A stretch of DNA of 64,000 nucleotides from Streptomyces sp. NBC_00335 (GCF_036127095.1 NZ_CP108006.1:6811501-6875500), one strand, 5' to 3'. Positions 40,461-49,496 are shown, counted from the first letter of the stretch. Notes: a model not told the origin generated them from the letters alone. A program made the numbers and translations.

Positions 40461-42935
40461 TCAGCGGGGCTCCGCCGCCGAGGCCACGAGCGCCTGCAGC
40501 AGACCCGCCAGCCGGGTCGTACGGGGCTTCGCCGGTACTTCCGCGACCGCGCGCGGCAGCGCCTGGTCCACCCCGTGCACCACCGACAGGTGCCGCTCGG
40601 CCCGGCTGAAGGCCGTGTACACCCAGTCCCGCGACAGGGCCTGAGCCGCGTCACCGGGCAGGACGACGACCGCCGCGGGCCAGCGGGAGCCGACGGCCTG
40701 GTGCGCCGTCACGGCCCAGCCGTGCCGCACCTGGGACTCCACCCGCTCCTTCGGTACGACGATCCGCGCGCCCGCGGCTCCGGCCAGGTGCAGCCCCTGC
40801 GCGTCGGCCGACACCACGCGGGCCGGCAGCGCCCGCCCGGCGGAGGGCACGTGGACCACCCGGTCACCGGGGTCGAAGCCGCCGAACCGGCCGGGGCCCG
40901 GGTTCAGCCGCTCCTTGAGGGCCGCGTTGAGCGCGCGGGTGCCCGCCGGGCCGCCGTGGCCCGGGGTGATCACCTGGACGGCGTCCGCCGGGATCCCGAA
41001 GGCGCGGGGCACCGACTCGGCGACCAGCTGCACGGTGCGGTGCACCGCCTCCCCGGCGTCGCGGACCGGGACGATGACGACCTCCTTGCCGGGGGCGTCG
41101 ACCTGGTTCAGCTCCCCGACGCCGACTCCCGAGACCAGCTCGCCGATCGGGCCCGGGTCCGGGATCCGCGAGACGAGCTGGGGGCAGGCGCGGGCCGCGA
41201 GCACATCGGCGAAGACCCGGCCGGCACCGGCGGAGCCGAGCACCGCGGGGTCGCCGGACAGCACCAGGCGGGCGCCGTCGGGGACGGACTCCACCAGCGC
41301 GGCGGCCGTCTCCACGTCCAGCTGCGGGGCGTCCAGGACGATGAGCAGGTCCAGCGCGAACTGCCCGTCCGCGTCCCGCCCCGGGCCCTCGGCGCCGGCC
41401 AGCAGGCCCGCCACGGTGACGGACCCCTCGGCCGGGGCGTGCGCGGCCAGGCAGGCCCGCAGGCCGAACTCCCGGGCGGCCGCGAGCAGTGCGCGGGGTT
41501 CGGCGCGGGCGGCCTCCCCACCCGTGTGGGTGACCAGGCCGTGCCCGGCGGCGGCGCGGATCAGCTCGGCGCCGGTGCCGGTGGCGGCCTTGTCCCAATC
41601 GGCCGGGTCCGTGAAGGTGTTGGCGAGCCGGGCCAGGCCCTCGGCGAGGCTCTCCTCGGCCATGGCGGAGCCCTCCAGGCCCACCAGGATCCGTGCGGGC
41701 TGTTCCTCGTCCTCGCCTACGGGAGGACCGACGGGCTCCTCGAAAGCCAGCGCAGCTCCCTCGCCGACGGCCGCCTCCAGAGCCTCCGCGGGGTCCGGGA
41801 CGCCGTACTGGGCGAGGGCCGACTCCAGGGTGGGGGCCTCCAGCACGGTGTGCCCCTTGGCGGCGGCCTGCGCCAGCAGCCAGCCCACCAGGGCGGCGGC
41901 CCGCCGCTCGTCCCCGGGGCCGGTCGCCTCGGCGCCGAGCAGGGCGCGGGCGAACCCGTCGGCCTGGGTCGGGCGGACCCCGGCGACGGCCAGCAGCCGC
42001 CAGGGGGACTCGGCGAGCTGCGCGGCGGCGTCCTCGCCGAGGGCGGCGAAGGTCTGCGGGGCGAGGGTCTCGGGGGCTCCGCCCCTGGCCAGGACGGTCC
42101 GGATCGCCTGGACGGCGTCGGGGGAGGGGGTGGGGTGGGACTGGGCCGGTGCCATTGCCTGCGGCGCCGGTGCGGGTGTGGGTGCGGGTGTGGGCGTGCG
42201 CGCCGGGGTGGGCGCTGGGGCGGGCTCCGGCCGGCGGGGCGCCGGGGGCGCGTCGAACACGGCGGGGGGCTTGGCGCCGCTCTCCACGGCCCGTACGGCG
42301 GCCAGCAGGTCGGCGGCCGTGCCGCTGAGCTTGGCACCGGCCTCTACGGGGGCTTCGCGCTCCGCCTTGCGGCGGGCGATGCGCTCCCGCTCGATCTTCT
42401 GGGCGGCCAGTTCCGCGGCGGCCTCGCTGAGCTGGGGCTTGGCCTCGGCGGCCGCTTCCGTGCCGGCGTCCCCGCCGGCCCCGTCGGCGGCTTCCGCCTC
42501 CGACTCCGCGTCCGCGTCCGCTTCCGTGCCGGTGGTGGTGGGCCCTGCGGGGCTTTCCCCCACCCCGCCCCTTCCCGAAACCGGGGGCTCCGCCCCCGGC
42601 CCCCCGCTCCCGGCTTCGCCGGACGGCACGGCTTCCGCCTCTGCGTCGCCGTCCCCGGCTTCGCCGGACGGCGCGGCCTCCGCGTCCTCGGGTTCGCCGG
42701 ACGGCGCGGCCTCAGCCTCCGGGTCACCGTCCTCCGCTTCGCCGGACGGCGCGGCTGCCGTGGCCCCGGCTTCCGCTTCCGCGGACGGGGTGGGCTCCGC
42801 CTCGGGGGCGTCGGACTGGGTGGCGTCCGTGGCCTCGGCCTCGCCGGGCTCCGGGGCCTGGTCGGCTTCCGCGGCGGCGGGGGCGTGCTCCCGGGCCGGG
42901 TCGGCCGGTTCTGCCGCGGCGGCGGTGTCGCTCAC
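40461..42935 (-). CDS. RecD2-like SF1 helicase homologue with degenerate motor motifs
   Basis: An 824-residue protein. About the first 190 residues are acidic, Ala/Glu/Pro-rich and contain PSGEAxDGDxEAEA repeats. A charged coil (185-215), a Pro-rich linker, and a helix-hairpin-helix-like middle (TFAALGEDAAAQLAESPWRLLAVAGV) follow. The C-terminal half aligns by eye with RecD2 helicases, but motif I reads THTGGEAARAE (about 467-477) in place of GGPGTGKT, motif II reads LIVLDAPQLD without the DE pair, and motif III has GDPAVL. Late motifs (TAHQAVGS, WVYTAFSRAER) are kept. ATPase activity is doubtful; a DNA-binding or structural role is possible. GTG 42935 overlaps the upstream aldo/keto reductase stop. 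Confidence 0.75.
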   Translation of the reverse strand: MSDTAAAAEPADPAREHAPAAAEADQAPEPGEAEATDATQSDAPEAEPTPSAEAEAGATAAAPSGEAEDGDPEAEAAPSGEPEDAEAAPSGEAGDGDAEAEAVPSGEAGSGGPGAEPPVSGRGGVGESPAGPTTTGTEADADAESEAEAADGAGGDAGTEAAAEAKPQLSEAAAELAAQKIERERIARRKAEREAPVEAGAKLSGTAADLLAAVRAVESGAKPPAVFDAPPAPRRPEPAPAPTPARTPTPAPTPAPAPQAMAPAQSHPTPSPDAVQAIRTVLARGGAPETLAPQTFAALGEDAAAQLAESPWRLLAVAGVRPTQADGFARALLGAEATGPGDERRAAALVGWLLAQAAAKGHTVLEAPTLESALAQYGVPDPAEALEAAVGEGAALAFEEPVGPPVGEDEEQPARILVGLEGSAMAEESLAEGLARLANTFTDPADWDKAATGTGAELIRAAAGHGLVTHTGGEAARAEPRALLAAAREFGLRACLAAHAPAEGSVTVAGLLAGAEGPGRDADGQFALDLLIVLDAPQLDVETAAALVESVPDGARLVLSGDPAVLGSAGAGRVFADVLAARACPQLVSRIPDPGPIGELVSGVGVGELNQVDAPGKEVVIVPVRDAGEAVHRTVQLVAESVPRAFGIPADAVQVITPGHGGPAGTRALNAALKERLNPGPGRFGGFDPGDRVVHVPSAGRALPARVVSADAQGLHLAGAAGARIVVPKERVESQVRHGWAVTAHQAVGSRWPAAVVVLPGDAAQALSRDWVYTAFSRAERHLSVVHGVDQALPRAVAEVPAKPRTTRLAGLLQALVASAAEPR

Positions 42936-43924
42936 AAAGTGCTCCAGTCCTGATCGGGGTAGCGGTGGACGGGCGCCGAGACGTCGTCCAGCGCTTGGCG
43001 GATCTCCTCCGGAAGACTAAGGGCCTCCACCGACAGGGCTGCCCCGAGCTGCGCCGACGTGCGCGCGCCGACGATCGGCGCGGCCACCCCGGGCCGGTCG
43101 CGGACCCAGGCCAGGGCCACCTGGAGCGGGGTCACCGCCAGGCCGTGCGCGGCCGTCGCGACCGCGTCCACGATCCGGCTCGCCGGCTCGTCCAGGTAAG
43201 GGTCCACGAACGCGGCCAGGGTCTCGGAGGCGCCCCGGGAGTCCGCCGGGGTGCCGGACCGGTACTTGCCCGTCAGGACGCCCCGGCCGAGGGGGGAGGA
43301 GGGGAGGAGGGACAGGCCCAGGTCCAGCGCGGCCGGGAGCACCTCCCGTTCCACGCCGCGCTGGAGCAGGGAGTACTCCATCTGCGTGGACGCCAGCCGG
43401 GTCCGTACCCCCGGCGCCGCGAGCTGCCAGGTCGCCGCCTTCGCGAGCTGCCAGCCGCTGAAGTTCGACACGCCCGCATACCGCGCCCGGCCGCTGCTCA
43501 CCGCGATGTCCAGCGCCTGGAGGGTCTCCTCCAGCGGGGTCCAGGGGTCGAAGGCGTGGACCTGCCAGAGGTCGACGTAGTCCGTGTCCAGACGGGCCAG
43601 CGAGTCGTCCAGGGCGGCGAGGAGATGGCCGCGCGAGGCGTCGAAGCGACGGTCCGGGTCCGCGACACCGCCCGCCTTCGTCGCGATCACCAGATCCCGC
43701 CGCGGGACCACGGAACCGATCAACTGCCCGAGGAGGTACTCCGCCTCCCCGCCGCCGTACACGTCGGCGGTGTCCACGAGCGTGCCGCCCGCGTTCCAGA
43801 ACGTCTTCAACTGCGCGGCCGCTTCCGCCTCGTCCGGTCCGTCCGCCGACCGGCCCCAGGTCAGTGTGCCGAGACCGATCCGGGAGACGCGCAGTCCGGT
43901 GCGGCCGAGATGCCTCTGCTCCAT
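42932..43924 (-). CDS. Aldo/keto reductase
   Basis: A 330-residue NADPH-dependent aldo/keto reductase. The catalytic tetrad is visible as Asp (VDTADVYGGG), Tyr in the same block, Lys (VIATKAGG) and His (DLWQVHAFDP). The cofactor loop is ISSPL-like (LPSSPLGRGVLTGKY), and the C-terminal APIVGARTSAQL binds the 2'-phosphate. ATG 43924 was used; the longer frame upstream lacks support. Its stop overlaps the RecD2-like start by four bases, so the two are co-translated. It is divergent from the F420 oxidoreductase. Confidence 0.92.
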   Translation of the reverse strand: MEQRHLGRTGLRVSRIGLGTLTWGRSADGPDEAEAAAQLKTFWNAGGTLVDTADVYGGGEAEYLLGQLIGSVVPRRDLVIATKAGGVADPDRRFDASRGHLLAALDDSLARLDTDYVDLWQVHAFDPWTPLEETLQALDIAVSSGRARYAGVSNFSGWQLAKAATWQLAAPGVRTRLASTQMEYSLLQRGVEREVLPAALDLGLSLLPSSPLGRGVLTGKYRSGTPADSRGASETLAAFVDPYLDEPASRIVDAVATAAHGLAVTPLQVALAWVRDRPGVAAPIVGARTSAQLGAALSVEALSLPEEIRQALDDVSAPVHRYPDQDWSTL

Positions 43925-43946
43925 GAGGGCTGAGACTACTGCCGCA

Positions 43947-44007
43947 CTGACGCGCGGCACCCGGGCGCGCTACAGTCCCCGCAGACCTACGTTACTGATC
44001 GGTAAAC
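43947..44007 (+). promoter_or_regulatory. F420-oxidoreductase promoter with downstream operator
   Basis: CTGACG (43947-43952) and TACAGT (43971-43976) are 18 bases apart. Just after the expected start lies GTTACTGATCGGTAAAC (43991-44007), a near-perfect inverted repeat with TTAC/GTAA ends around GATC, the look of a TetR operator. No regulator gene is adjacent. Confidence 0.6.
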
Positions 44008-44024
44008 CGGTAAGGGGACGACTT

Positions 44025-45074
44025 ATGCGGCTCGGCATCAATCTCGGCTACTGGGGCGCTGGCATGGACGCCGACAACCTGGCCGTCGCGCAGGAGGCCG
44101 ACCGCCTCGGCTACGACGTCTGCTGGGCCGCGGAGGCCTACGGCTCCGACGCGCCGACCGTGCTCGCCTGGGTCGCCGCCCAGACCGAGCGCATCGACGT
44201 GGGCTCGGCCATCCTGCAGATCCCGGCCCGCCAGCCCGCCATGACGGCCATGACGGCCGCCACCCTCGACTCCCTCACCAAGGGCCGCTTCCGGCTCGGC
44301 CTCGGGGTCTCCGGACCCCAGGTCTCCGAGGGCTGGTACGGGGTGAAGTTCGACAAGCCGCTCGCGCGGACCCGCGAGTACGTGGAGATCGTCCGCAAGG
44401 CGATGACCCGCGAGCGCCTGTCCTACGAGGGCGAGCACTGGACGCTGCCGCTGCCCGGCGGCCCGGGCAAGCCGCTCAAGCTGACCGTGCACCCCGAGCG
44501 CGAGCACATCCCGCTCTACATCGCCGCCATCGGGCCGAAGAACCTGGAGCAGACCGGCGAGATCGCCGACGGCGCCCTGCTGATCTTCCCGGCCGCCGAG
44601 CACCTGGAGGCCACCGCCCTCACCCACATCCGGGCGGGCCGCGAGAAGGCCGGGCTGACGATGGACGGCTTCGACGTCTGCCCGACCGTGCCGCTGGCCC
44701 TCGGCGATGACGTGGCCGGGCTCGCGGACATGTTCCGCCCGTACACCGCCCTGTACGTGGGCGGCATGGGCAGCCGCAAGCAGAACTTCTACAACCAGCT
44801 GGCCCAGCGCATGGGCTACGAGAAGGAAGCCGCCGAGATCCAGGACAAGTACCTGTCCGGCGACAAGCAGGGCGCGGCCGCCGCGATCCCGCACTCGCTG
44901 ATCGACTCCACCACCCTGCTGGGCCCGGTCGAGCGGATCGCCGACGGGATGCGGGCCTACGCGGAGGCCGGGGTCACCACCCTGACGCTCGCCCCGGCCG
45001 GCTTCACCCTGGAGGAGCGGACCGCCGCCCTGCGGGCCGGCGTCGAGGCCATGGAGCTCGCCGGCCTGGCCTGA
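44025..45074 (+). CDS. LLM-class F420-dependent oxidoreductase (Rv3520c-like)
   Basis: A 349-residue luciferase-like TIM-barrel oxidoreductase. The opening MRLGINLGYWGAGMDADNLA with AQEADRLGYDVCWAAEAYGSDAPTVLAW matches the actinobacterial F420 family typified by M. tuberculosis Rv3520c. It would use coenzyme F420 to oxidise or reduce an unknown substrate. ATG 44025 follows AAGGGGACG. A TetR-type palindrome in the leader suggests substrate-responsive repression. A hairpin terminator follows after 86 bases. Confidence 0.92.
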   Translation: MRLGINLGYWGAGMDADNLAVAQEADRLGYDVCWAAEAYGSDAPTVLAWVAAQTERIDVGSAILQIPARQPAMTAMTAATLDSLTKGRFRLGLGVSGPQVSEGWYGVKFDKPLARTREYVEIVRKAMTRERLSYEGEHWTLPLPGGPGKPLKLTVHPEREHIPLYIAAIGPKNLEQTGEIADGALLIFPAAEHLEATALTHIRAGREKAGLTMDGFDVCPTVPLALGDDVAGLADMFRPYTALYVGGMGSRKQNFYNQLAQRMGYEKEAAEIQDKYLSGDKQGAAAAIPHSLIDSTTLLGPVERIADGMRAYAEAGVTTLTLAPAGFTLEERTAALRAGVEAMELAGLA

Positions 45075-45160
45075 CCCCTTCCGCTGGACGGAGTCCGGCG
45101 CAGCCGCCCGAAGCCGGTCCGGGGGGACCTGCGAGGGCGGCGTGAAGAAGGAGAAGTCTG

Positions 45161-45202
45161 CGGCCGTGGTGGGGGCTCGGGGGGTCTTCCCCGCCACGGC
45201 CG
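45161..45202 (+). terminator. Hairpin downstream of the F420 oxidoreductase
   Basis: CGGCCGTGGTGGGG (45161-45174) pairs with CCCCGCCACGGCCG (45189-45202) with one mismatch across a 14-base loop. The rest of the 257-base gap up to 45331 holds no gene or site that I can support. Confidence 0.65.
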
Positions 45203-45331
45203 ACACAGCCAACAACGCGCGCGGTGCCCGCCGGGTTACGCCCCCGGCGCCACCGGTCGCGGTCGTTCATTCGGCCGAGTCGTACGCCGCACCCGGTTGC
45301 CCGGCCCGCGAATCGGCCCTTGACTCGACAC

Positions 45332-46120
45332 ATGCTCTCTGCGCGCAGTCTGTTCCGGGAAATCGTCGACCACGACGCTTCCTTCCAGCTGTTCTGCTCC
45401 ATCGCCGCCGGCGGCGAGTCCCAGGGCGGCTGGGAGAACGCCCGGATCGCGGCCCTGGTGCCCGATTCCATGCGCGACCTCGCGCCCAAGATCACCCGGC
45501 ACGGCGCCGACGAGGACAAACACGGCCGGATCTTCAACGCGCTGCTCCGCAAGCGCGGCCTGCCCCCCGTGCCCGTCCCGCCGGAGACCGACTACACGAT
45601 GCTGCTGGAGCGGCGCGGCATCGGCCTGAGCCACGAGAAGCTGCGCGGCGAGCGGGCCCTGAGCGAGGAGGACATCGTCGTCTACCTCGCGCACAGCCGG
45701 GTCACCGAACAGCGCGCCGCCGACCAGATGGTCATGCTCGTCCGGTACTTCGGCAGCGACCCCGAGCTCGGCAAGGCCATCCGCATGATCGGCGCGGACG
45801 AGGACAACCACCTGGCCTACTGCCACGAGGAACTGCTCCGCCTCGCCCGGGCCGGCCACGGCCGCACCATCCACCGGGTGTTGCGCGAGTGCGCGCTCGC
45901 CGAGATCGCCGTCTACCGGGACGTGAGCCTGGCCGTCATGGGCCACATGGGGCGCCTGCTGGGCTGGCCCGCGCCGAAGGCGGCCGCGCTGGCCGCCGGG
46001 ATCCGCGGGGCTTACGCGTACGAGCGGTTCAGCGGCTGGCGCCGGATGGTCGACCTGCGCCCGCCGGAGCGCAGCAACCCGCTGGGCGGCGCACCGACCT
46101 CGGCGCCCGAGTTCGCCTAG
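45332..46120 (+). CDS. Ferritin-like di-iron domain protein
   Basis: A 262-residue four-helix-bundle protein. Two E-x-x-H-type metal motifs stand out, GADEDKHGRIF and GADEDNHLAYCHEE, with further Glu residues on the other helices (SQGGWENARI, RVTEQRAADQMV), as expected for a ferritin-like di-iron or oxidase fold. Its substrate is unknown. ATG 45332 starts the conserved region (MLSARSLFREIVDHDASFQLF) but no RBS precedes it; a TTG at 45320 is possible. It is convergent with corA, with 22 bases between them. Confidence 0.82.
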   Translation: MLSARSLFREIVDHDASFQLFCSIAAGGESQGGWENARIAALVPDSMRDLAPKITRHGADEDKHGRIFNALLRKRGLPPVPVPPETDYTMLLERRGIGLSHEKLRGERALSEEDIVVYLAHSRVTEQRAADQMVMLVRYFGSDPELGKAIRMIGADEDNHLAYCHEELLRLARAGHGRTIHRVLRECALAEIAVYRDVSLAVMGHMGRLLGWPAPKAAALAAGIRGAYAYERFSGWRRMVDLRPPERSNPLGGAPTSAPEFA

Positions 46121-46142
46121 AGCCCCCGACCCTGTGCCCCGC

Positions 46143-47126
46143 CTAGAGCCAGCCGCGGCGCTTGAACATCCGGTGCAGGCCCACGCAGATGACCGCCATC
46201 ACCAGCAGCACGAGCGGATAGCCCCAGCGGTGCGTCAGTTCCGGCATGTGCTCGAAGTTCATCCCGTAGATCCCCGCCACCATGGTCGGGACCGCCGCCA
46301 TGGCCGCCCAGGCCGAGATCTTGCGCATGTCGTCGTTCTGCCGGACGCCCATCTGCGCCAGGTGTGCGGCCAGCGCGTCCGAGAGCAGCCGGTCCAGGCC
46401 CTCGATGTACTCGTTCGCCTTCGTCAGGTGGTCGGCGACGTCGCGGAAGAACGGCTGGGCGTGCTCGTGCACGAACGGCACGTTCCCGAAGGCCAGCCGG
46501 TCCATCGGCTGCAGCAGCGGACTCGTGGCCCGGCGGAACTCCAGGACCTGCCGCTTGAACCCGTAGATCCGGGCGGCGGTGTTCTTGCTGTCCGAGGGAT
46601 TGGGCGAGAAGACCTCCGCCTCCAGCTCCTCCAGATCCGCCTGCAGCTCCGCGGCCACCTCGATGTAGTGGTCCACCACCGCGTCCGAGACCGCGTACAG
46701 CACCGCCGTGGGGCCGTGCTTGAGCACCTCGGGATCCTGCTCCAGCCGGTGGCGCACGGCGGCCAGCGCGGCACCCTCGCCGTGCCGGACCGTGACGACG
46801 AAGGAGTCGCCGATGAACACCATCAGCTCGCCCGTGGTCACCGTGTCCGAGGAGTCGTCGTACATCACCGGCTTGAGGACCACGAACAGCGAATCGTCGT
46901 AGACCTCCATCTTCGGCCGCTGGTGCGCGGTCAGCGCGTCCTCCACCGCCAGCGGGTGCAGCCCGAACTCCTGGCTCACGTGCTCGAATTCCTTCTCCGT
47001 GGGCTCGTGCATGCCGACCCAGAGGAAGGCGTCGCCGGTGGCCCGCGCCTCGTCGAGGGCATCGGAGAAGTCGTCGGGCGCCTCGGAGCGGCGGCCTTCG
47101 CGGTACATGGCGCAGTCCACAATCAC
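46143..47126 (-). CDS. corA: CorA family magnesium/cobalt transporter
   Basis: A 327-residue CorA channel protein with a large cytoplasmic N-terminal domain, a long stalk helix (LQADLEELEAEVF ... KANEYIEGLDRLL), and two C-terminal helices with the pore signature GMNFEHMPE. A basic tail FKRRGWL follows. It imports Mg2+ (and Co2+ or Ni2+). GTG 47126 (VIVDCAMYREG) is chosen by family start, with AGGGAA upstream. It is divergent from the phosphatase gene. Confidence 0.93.
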   Translation of the reverse strand: MIVDCAMYREGRRSEAPDDFSDALDEARATGDAFLWVGMHEPTEKEFEHVSQEFGLHPLAVEDALTAHQRPKMEVYDDSLFVVLKPVMYDDSSDTVTTGELMVFIGDSFVVTVRHGEGAALAAVRHRLEQDPEVLKHGPTAVLYAVSDAVVDHYIEVAAELQADLEELEAEVFSPNPSDSKNTAARIYGFKRQVLEFRRATSPLLQPMDRLAFGNVPFVHEHAQPFFRDVADHLTKANEYIEGLDRLLSDALAAHLAQMGVRQNDDMRKISAWAAMAAVPTMVAGIYGMNFEHMPELTHRWGYPLVLLVMAVICVGLHRMFKRRGWL

Positions 47127-47188
47127 TCGCGCATTGTTCCCTGCCCCGGCCCCGACCGCACGCCGGCGACACCGCTTACCCTTCTGCC

Positions 47189-47911
47189 ATGGCCACGCTG
47201 ATCCTCGTACGACACGGGCGGTCCACCGCCAACACCGCAGGGCTGCTCGCCGGATGGACCCCGGGGGTGAGGCTCGACGAGCACGGAGCCGCACAGGCCG
47301 CCGCGCTGCCCGGGCGGCTCGCCGCCGTGCCCCTCGCCGCGGCCGTCACCAGCCCGCTGGAGCGGTGCGGCGAGACCCTGGCGCCGCTGCTGGCGGCCCG
47401 GCCCGGTCTCGCGCTGCACACCGACGAGCGGATCGGCGAGTGCCACTATGGCGACTGGTCGGGCCGCAAACTCTCCGAACTGTCCGAAGAACCGCTGATG
47501 CGCATCGTCCAGCAGCACCCCTCGGCCGCCGCCTTCCCCGGCGGCGAGTCCATGCGCGCCATGCAGGCCCGCGCCGTGGACGCCGTCCGCGACTGGAACG
47601 CGCGGATCGAGGAGGAGCACGGCGCCGACGCCGTGTTCCTGATGTGCTCGCACGGCGACATCATCAAGTCCCTCGTCGCGGACGCCCTCGGCATGCACCT
47701 GGACCTCTTCCAGCGCATCCACGTCGACCCCTGCTCGGTCACCGCCATCCGTTACACGCCGACCCGCCCCTTCCTGCTCCGGCTCGGCGACACCGGCGAC
47801 TTCGCCTCCTTCGCGCCCCGCGAAAGCGCTTCGCCGGACGCCGCGGCGGCCCAAGGGGACGCGGAAGCGGGCGGCGAAGCGGTCGTAGGGGGCGGTGCGG
47901 GCGCGGTGTGA
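47189..47911 (+). CDS. Histidine phosphatase family protein (MSMEG_4193-like)
   Basis: A 240-residue phosphoglycerate-mutase-like phosphatase. The catalytic RHG is in LILVRHGRSTAN, the acid Glu in GECHYGDWSGR, and the second His in MCSHGDIIKS. The C-terminal 30 residues are Ala/Gly-rich. The gene begins a conserved actinobacterial group: phosphatase, DUF3090, SCO1664 family, mshC. There is no RBS; the ATG follows TTACCCTTCTGCC, consistent with a leaderless mRNA. Confidence 0.9.
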   Translation: MATLILVRHGRSTANTAGLLAGWTPGVRLDEHGAAQAAALPGRLAAVPLAAAVTSPLERCGETLAPLLAARPGLALHTDERIGECHYGDWSGRKLSELSEEPLMRIVQQHPSAAAFPGGESMRAMQARAVDAVRDWNARIEEEHGADAVFLMCSHGDIIKSLVADALGMHLDLFQRIHVDPCSVTAIRYTPTRPFLLRLGDTGDFASFAPRESASPDAAAAQGDAEAGGEAVVGGGAGAV

Positions 47912-47988
47912 TCGAACGGCGCAGTAGGGTGGACGGGCCAACCCATGGGCGCAGCCCTGCCCCTGCCGCCGACGCTTGGAGACTGGAC

Positions 47989-48579
47989 GTGCCCCGTCAG
48001 GTGTTCCTCTACGACCCCCCGGACCGTTTCGTGGCCGGCACGGTCGGCCTGCCTGGACGCCGTACGTTCTTCCTGCAGGCCTCCACCGGCCCCCGCGTCA
48101 CCAGCGTCTCCCTGGAGAAGACCCAGGTGGCGGCGCTCGCGGAACGGATGGAAGAACTGCTGGACGAGGTCGTACGGCGCACCGGGGGCAATGCCCCCGT
48201 CCCGGCCGTTGCCCCCGCCGAGGCGACCGACACCGCCCCCCTCGACGTCCCCGTCGAGGAGGAGTTCCGCGTCGGCACCATGGCCCTGGCCTGGGACGGC
48301 GAGGACCAGCGCATGATCGTCGAGGCGCAGGCCCTGGTGGAGCTCGACGCCGACTCGGAGGAGGACCTCGCCGAGGCGGAGGAGCGACTGCTCCAGGACG
48401 AGGAGAACGGGCCGCCGATGCTGCGCGTCCGCCTCACCGGCGCCCAGGCCCGGGCCTTCACCAAGCGGGCCCTGGACGTGGTCAACGCGGGCCGCCCGCC
48501 GTGCCCGCTGTGCAGCCTCCCGCTGGATCCCGAAGGGCACGTCTGCCCGCGCCAGAACGGCTACCGGCGCCAGGCGTGA
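47989..48579 (+). CDS. DUF3090 family protein
   Basis: A 196-residue protein starting PRQVFLYDPPDRFVAGTVGLPGRRTFFLQA. It has an acidic helical middle (VELDADSEEDLAEAEERLLQD) and a C-terminal zinc-ribbon-like CPLCSLPLDPEGHVCPRQNG. The family is confined to actinobacteria and always sits near mshC; its role is unknown. GTG 47989 follows GGAG by seven bases. The next gene overlaps it by four bases (GTGA). Confidence 0.9.
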   Translation: MPRQVFLYDPPDRFVAGTVGLPGRRTFFLQASTGPRVTSVSLEKTQVAALAERMEELLDEVVRRTGGNAPVPAVAPAEATDTAPLDVPVEEEFRVGTMALAWDGEDQRMIVEAQALVELDADSEEDLAEAEERLLQDEENGPPMLRVRLTGAQARAFTKRALDVVNAGRPPCPLCSLPLDPEGHVCPRQNGYRRQA

Positions 48580-49388
48580 ACGCGACGGGGGGAACGGCGC
48601 AAAGGGAAGCACTGCTGGCCCACGGGGAACTCACCGTCGTCGGCCGGATCCGGGAGGCGTCCAACGCCGTCCTGATGTGCACCGTCACGCAGGGGGGCGT
48701 CAGCACCGACTGCGTGTACAAACCGGTCAAGGGCGAACGCCCGCTGTGGGACTTCCCCGACGGGAACCTCGCCCAGCGCGAGGTCGCCGCGTACCTGGTC
48801 TCCGAGGCCACCGGCTGGGGGCTGGTGCCCCCGACCGTGCTGCGCGACGGACCGTACGGCGAGGGCATGGTCCAGCAGTGGATCGAAACGGGGGAGTCCC
48901 CCGAGGCGGAACTGCTCGCGCTCGTGGACGGCGAGGAGGCGGGGGAGGGCTGGAAGCCCGTCGCCTTCGCCGAGGTCGGCGAGGGCCGCACCGCGCTCCT
49001 CGTGCACGCCGACGACGAACGGCTGCGCCGGATGTCCGTCCTCGACGCCGTGATCAACAACGGCGACCGCAAGGGCGGCCACCTGCTGCCCGCCCCCGAC
49101 GGACGGCTCTACGGCATCGACCACGGAGTGACCTTCCACACCGAGGACAAGCTGCGCACCCTGCTCTGGGGCTGGGCCGGGGAGCCGCTGACCGAGGAAG
49201 CGGGATCCGTACTGACCGCCCTGGAGGCCGCCCTGGCCGCAGGGCAGCCCCTCGCCACCCGACTGGCCGAACTGGTCACCACCGCCGAGCTGGCCGCCGT
49301 ACGGGCCCGCGTGGCCCTGCTGCTGCGCACCGGGAAGCATCCGCAGCCCTCGGGGCAGTGGCCCGCGATCCCCTGGCCGCCCGTCTGA
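48576..49388 (+). CDS. SCO1664 family protein (phosphatidylinositol-kinase-like fold)
   Basis: A 270-residue protein. CVYKPVKGERPLWDFPDGNLAQREVAAYLVSE and MSVLDAVINNGDRKGGHLL with GIDHGVTFH resemble kinase loops of PI3/4-kinase and HipA-like folds: a Lys, an Asn-Asn-x-Asp-x-Lys loop and an Asp before His. Neither a substrate nor activity is known. It is translationally coupled to the DUF3090 gene and is immediately upstream of mshC, so a link to mycothiol or thiol metabolism is possible but unproven. Confidence 0.88.
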   Translation: MNATGGTAQREALLAHGELTVVGRIREASNAVLMCTVTQGGVSTDCVYKPVKGERPLWDFPDGNLAQREVAAYLVSEATGWGLVPPTVLRDGPYGEGMVQQWIETGESPEAELLALVDGEEAGEGWKPVAFAEVGEGRTALLVHADDERLRRMSVLDAVINNGDRKGGHLLPAPDGRLYGIDHGVTFHTEDKLRTLLWGWAGEPLTEEAGSVLTALEAALAAGQPLATRLAELVTTAELAAVRARVALLLRTGKHPQPSGQWPAIPWPPV

Positions 49389-49496
49389 CCGGGCCGGGGT
49401 CCGCAGGGTGACACACGCACAGAACCGGCCATGGCGCAAGAGTGCCGATCAGGACAACAGTGCAGGTCCGGTTCGTTTTCGGAACACCCGTCCGGT

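Noticed and set aside
45075..45331. Small gene starting GTG at 45142
   Set aside because: No credible RBS, it runs through a terminator hairpin and into another frame of the ferritin-like gene, and no motif is present.
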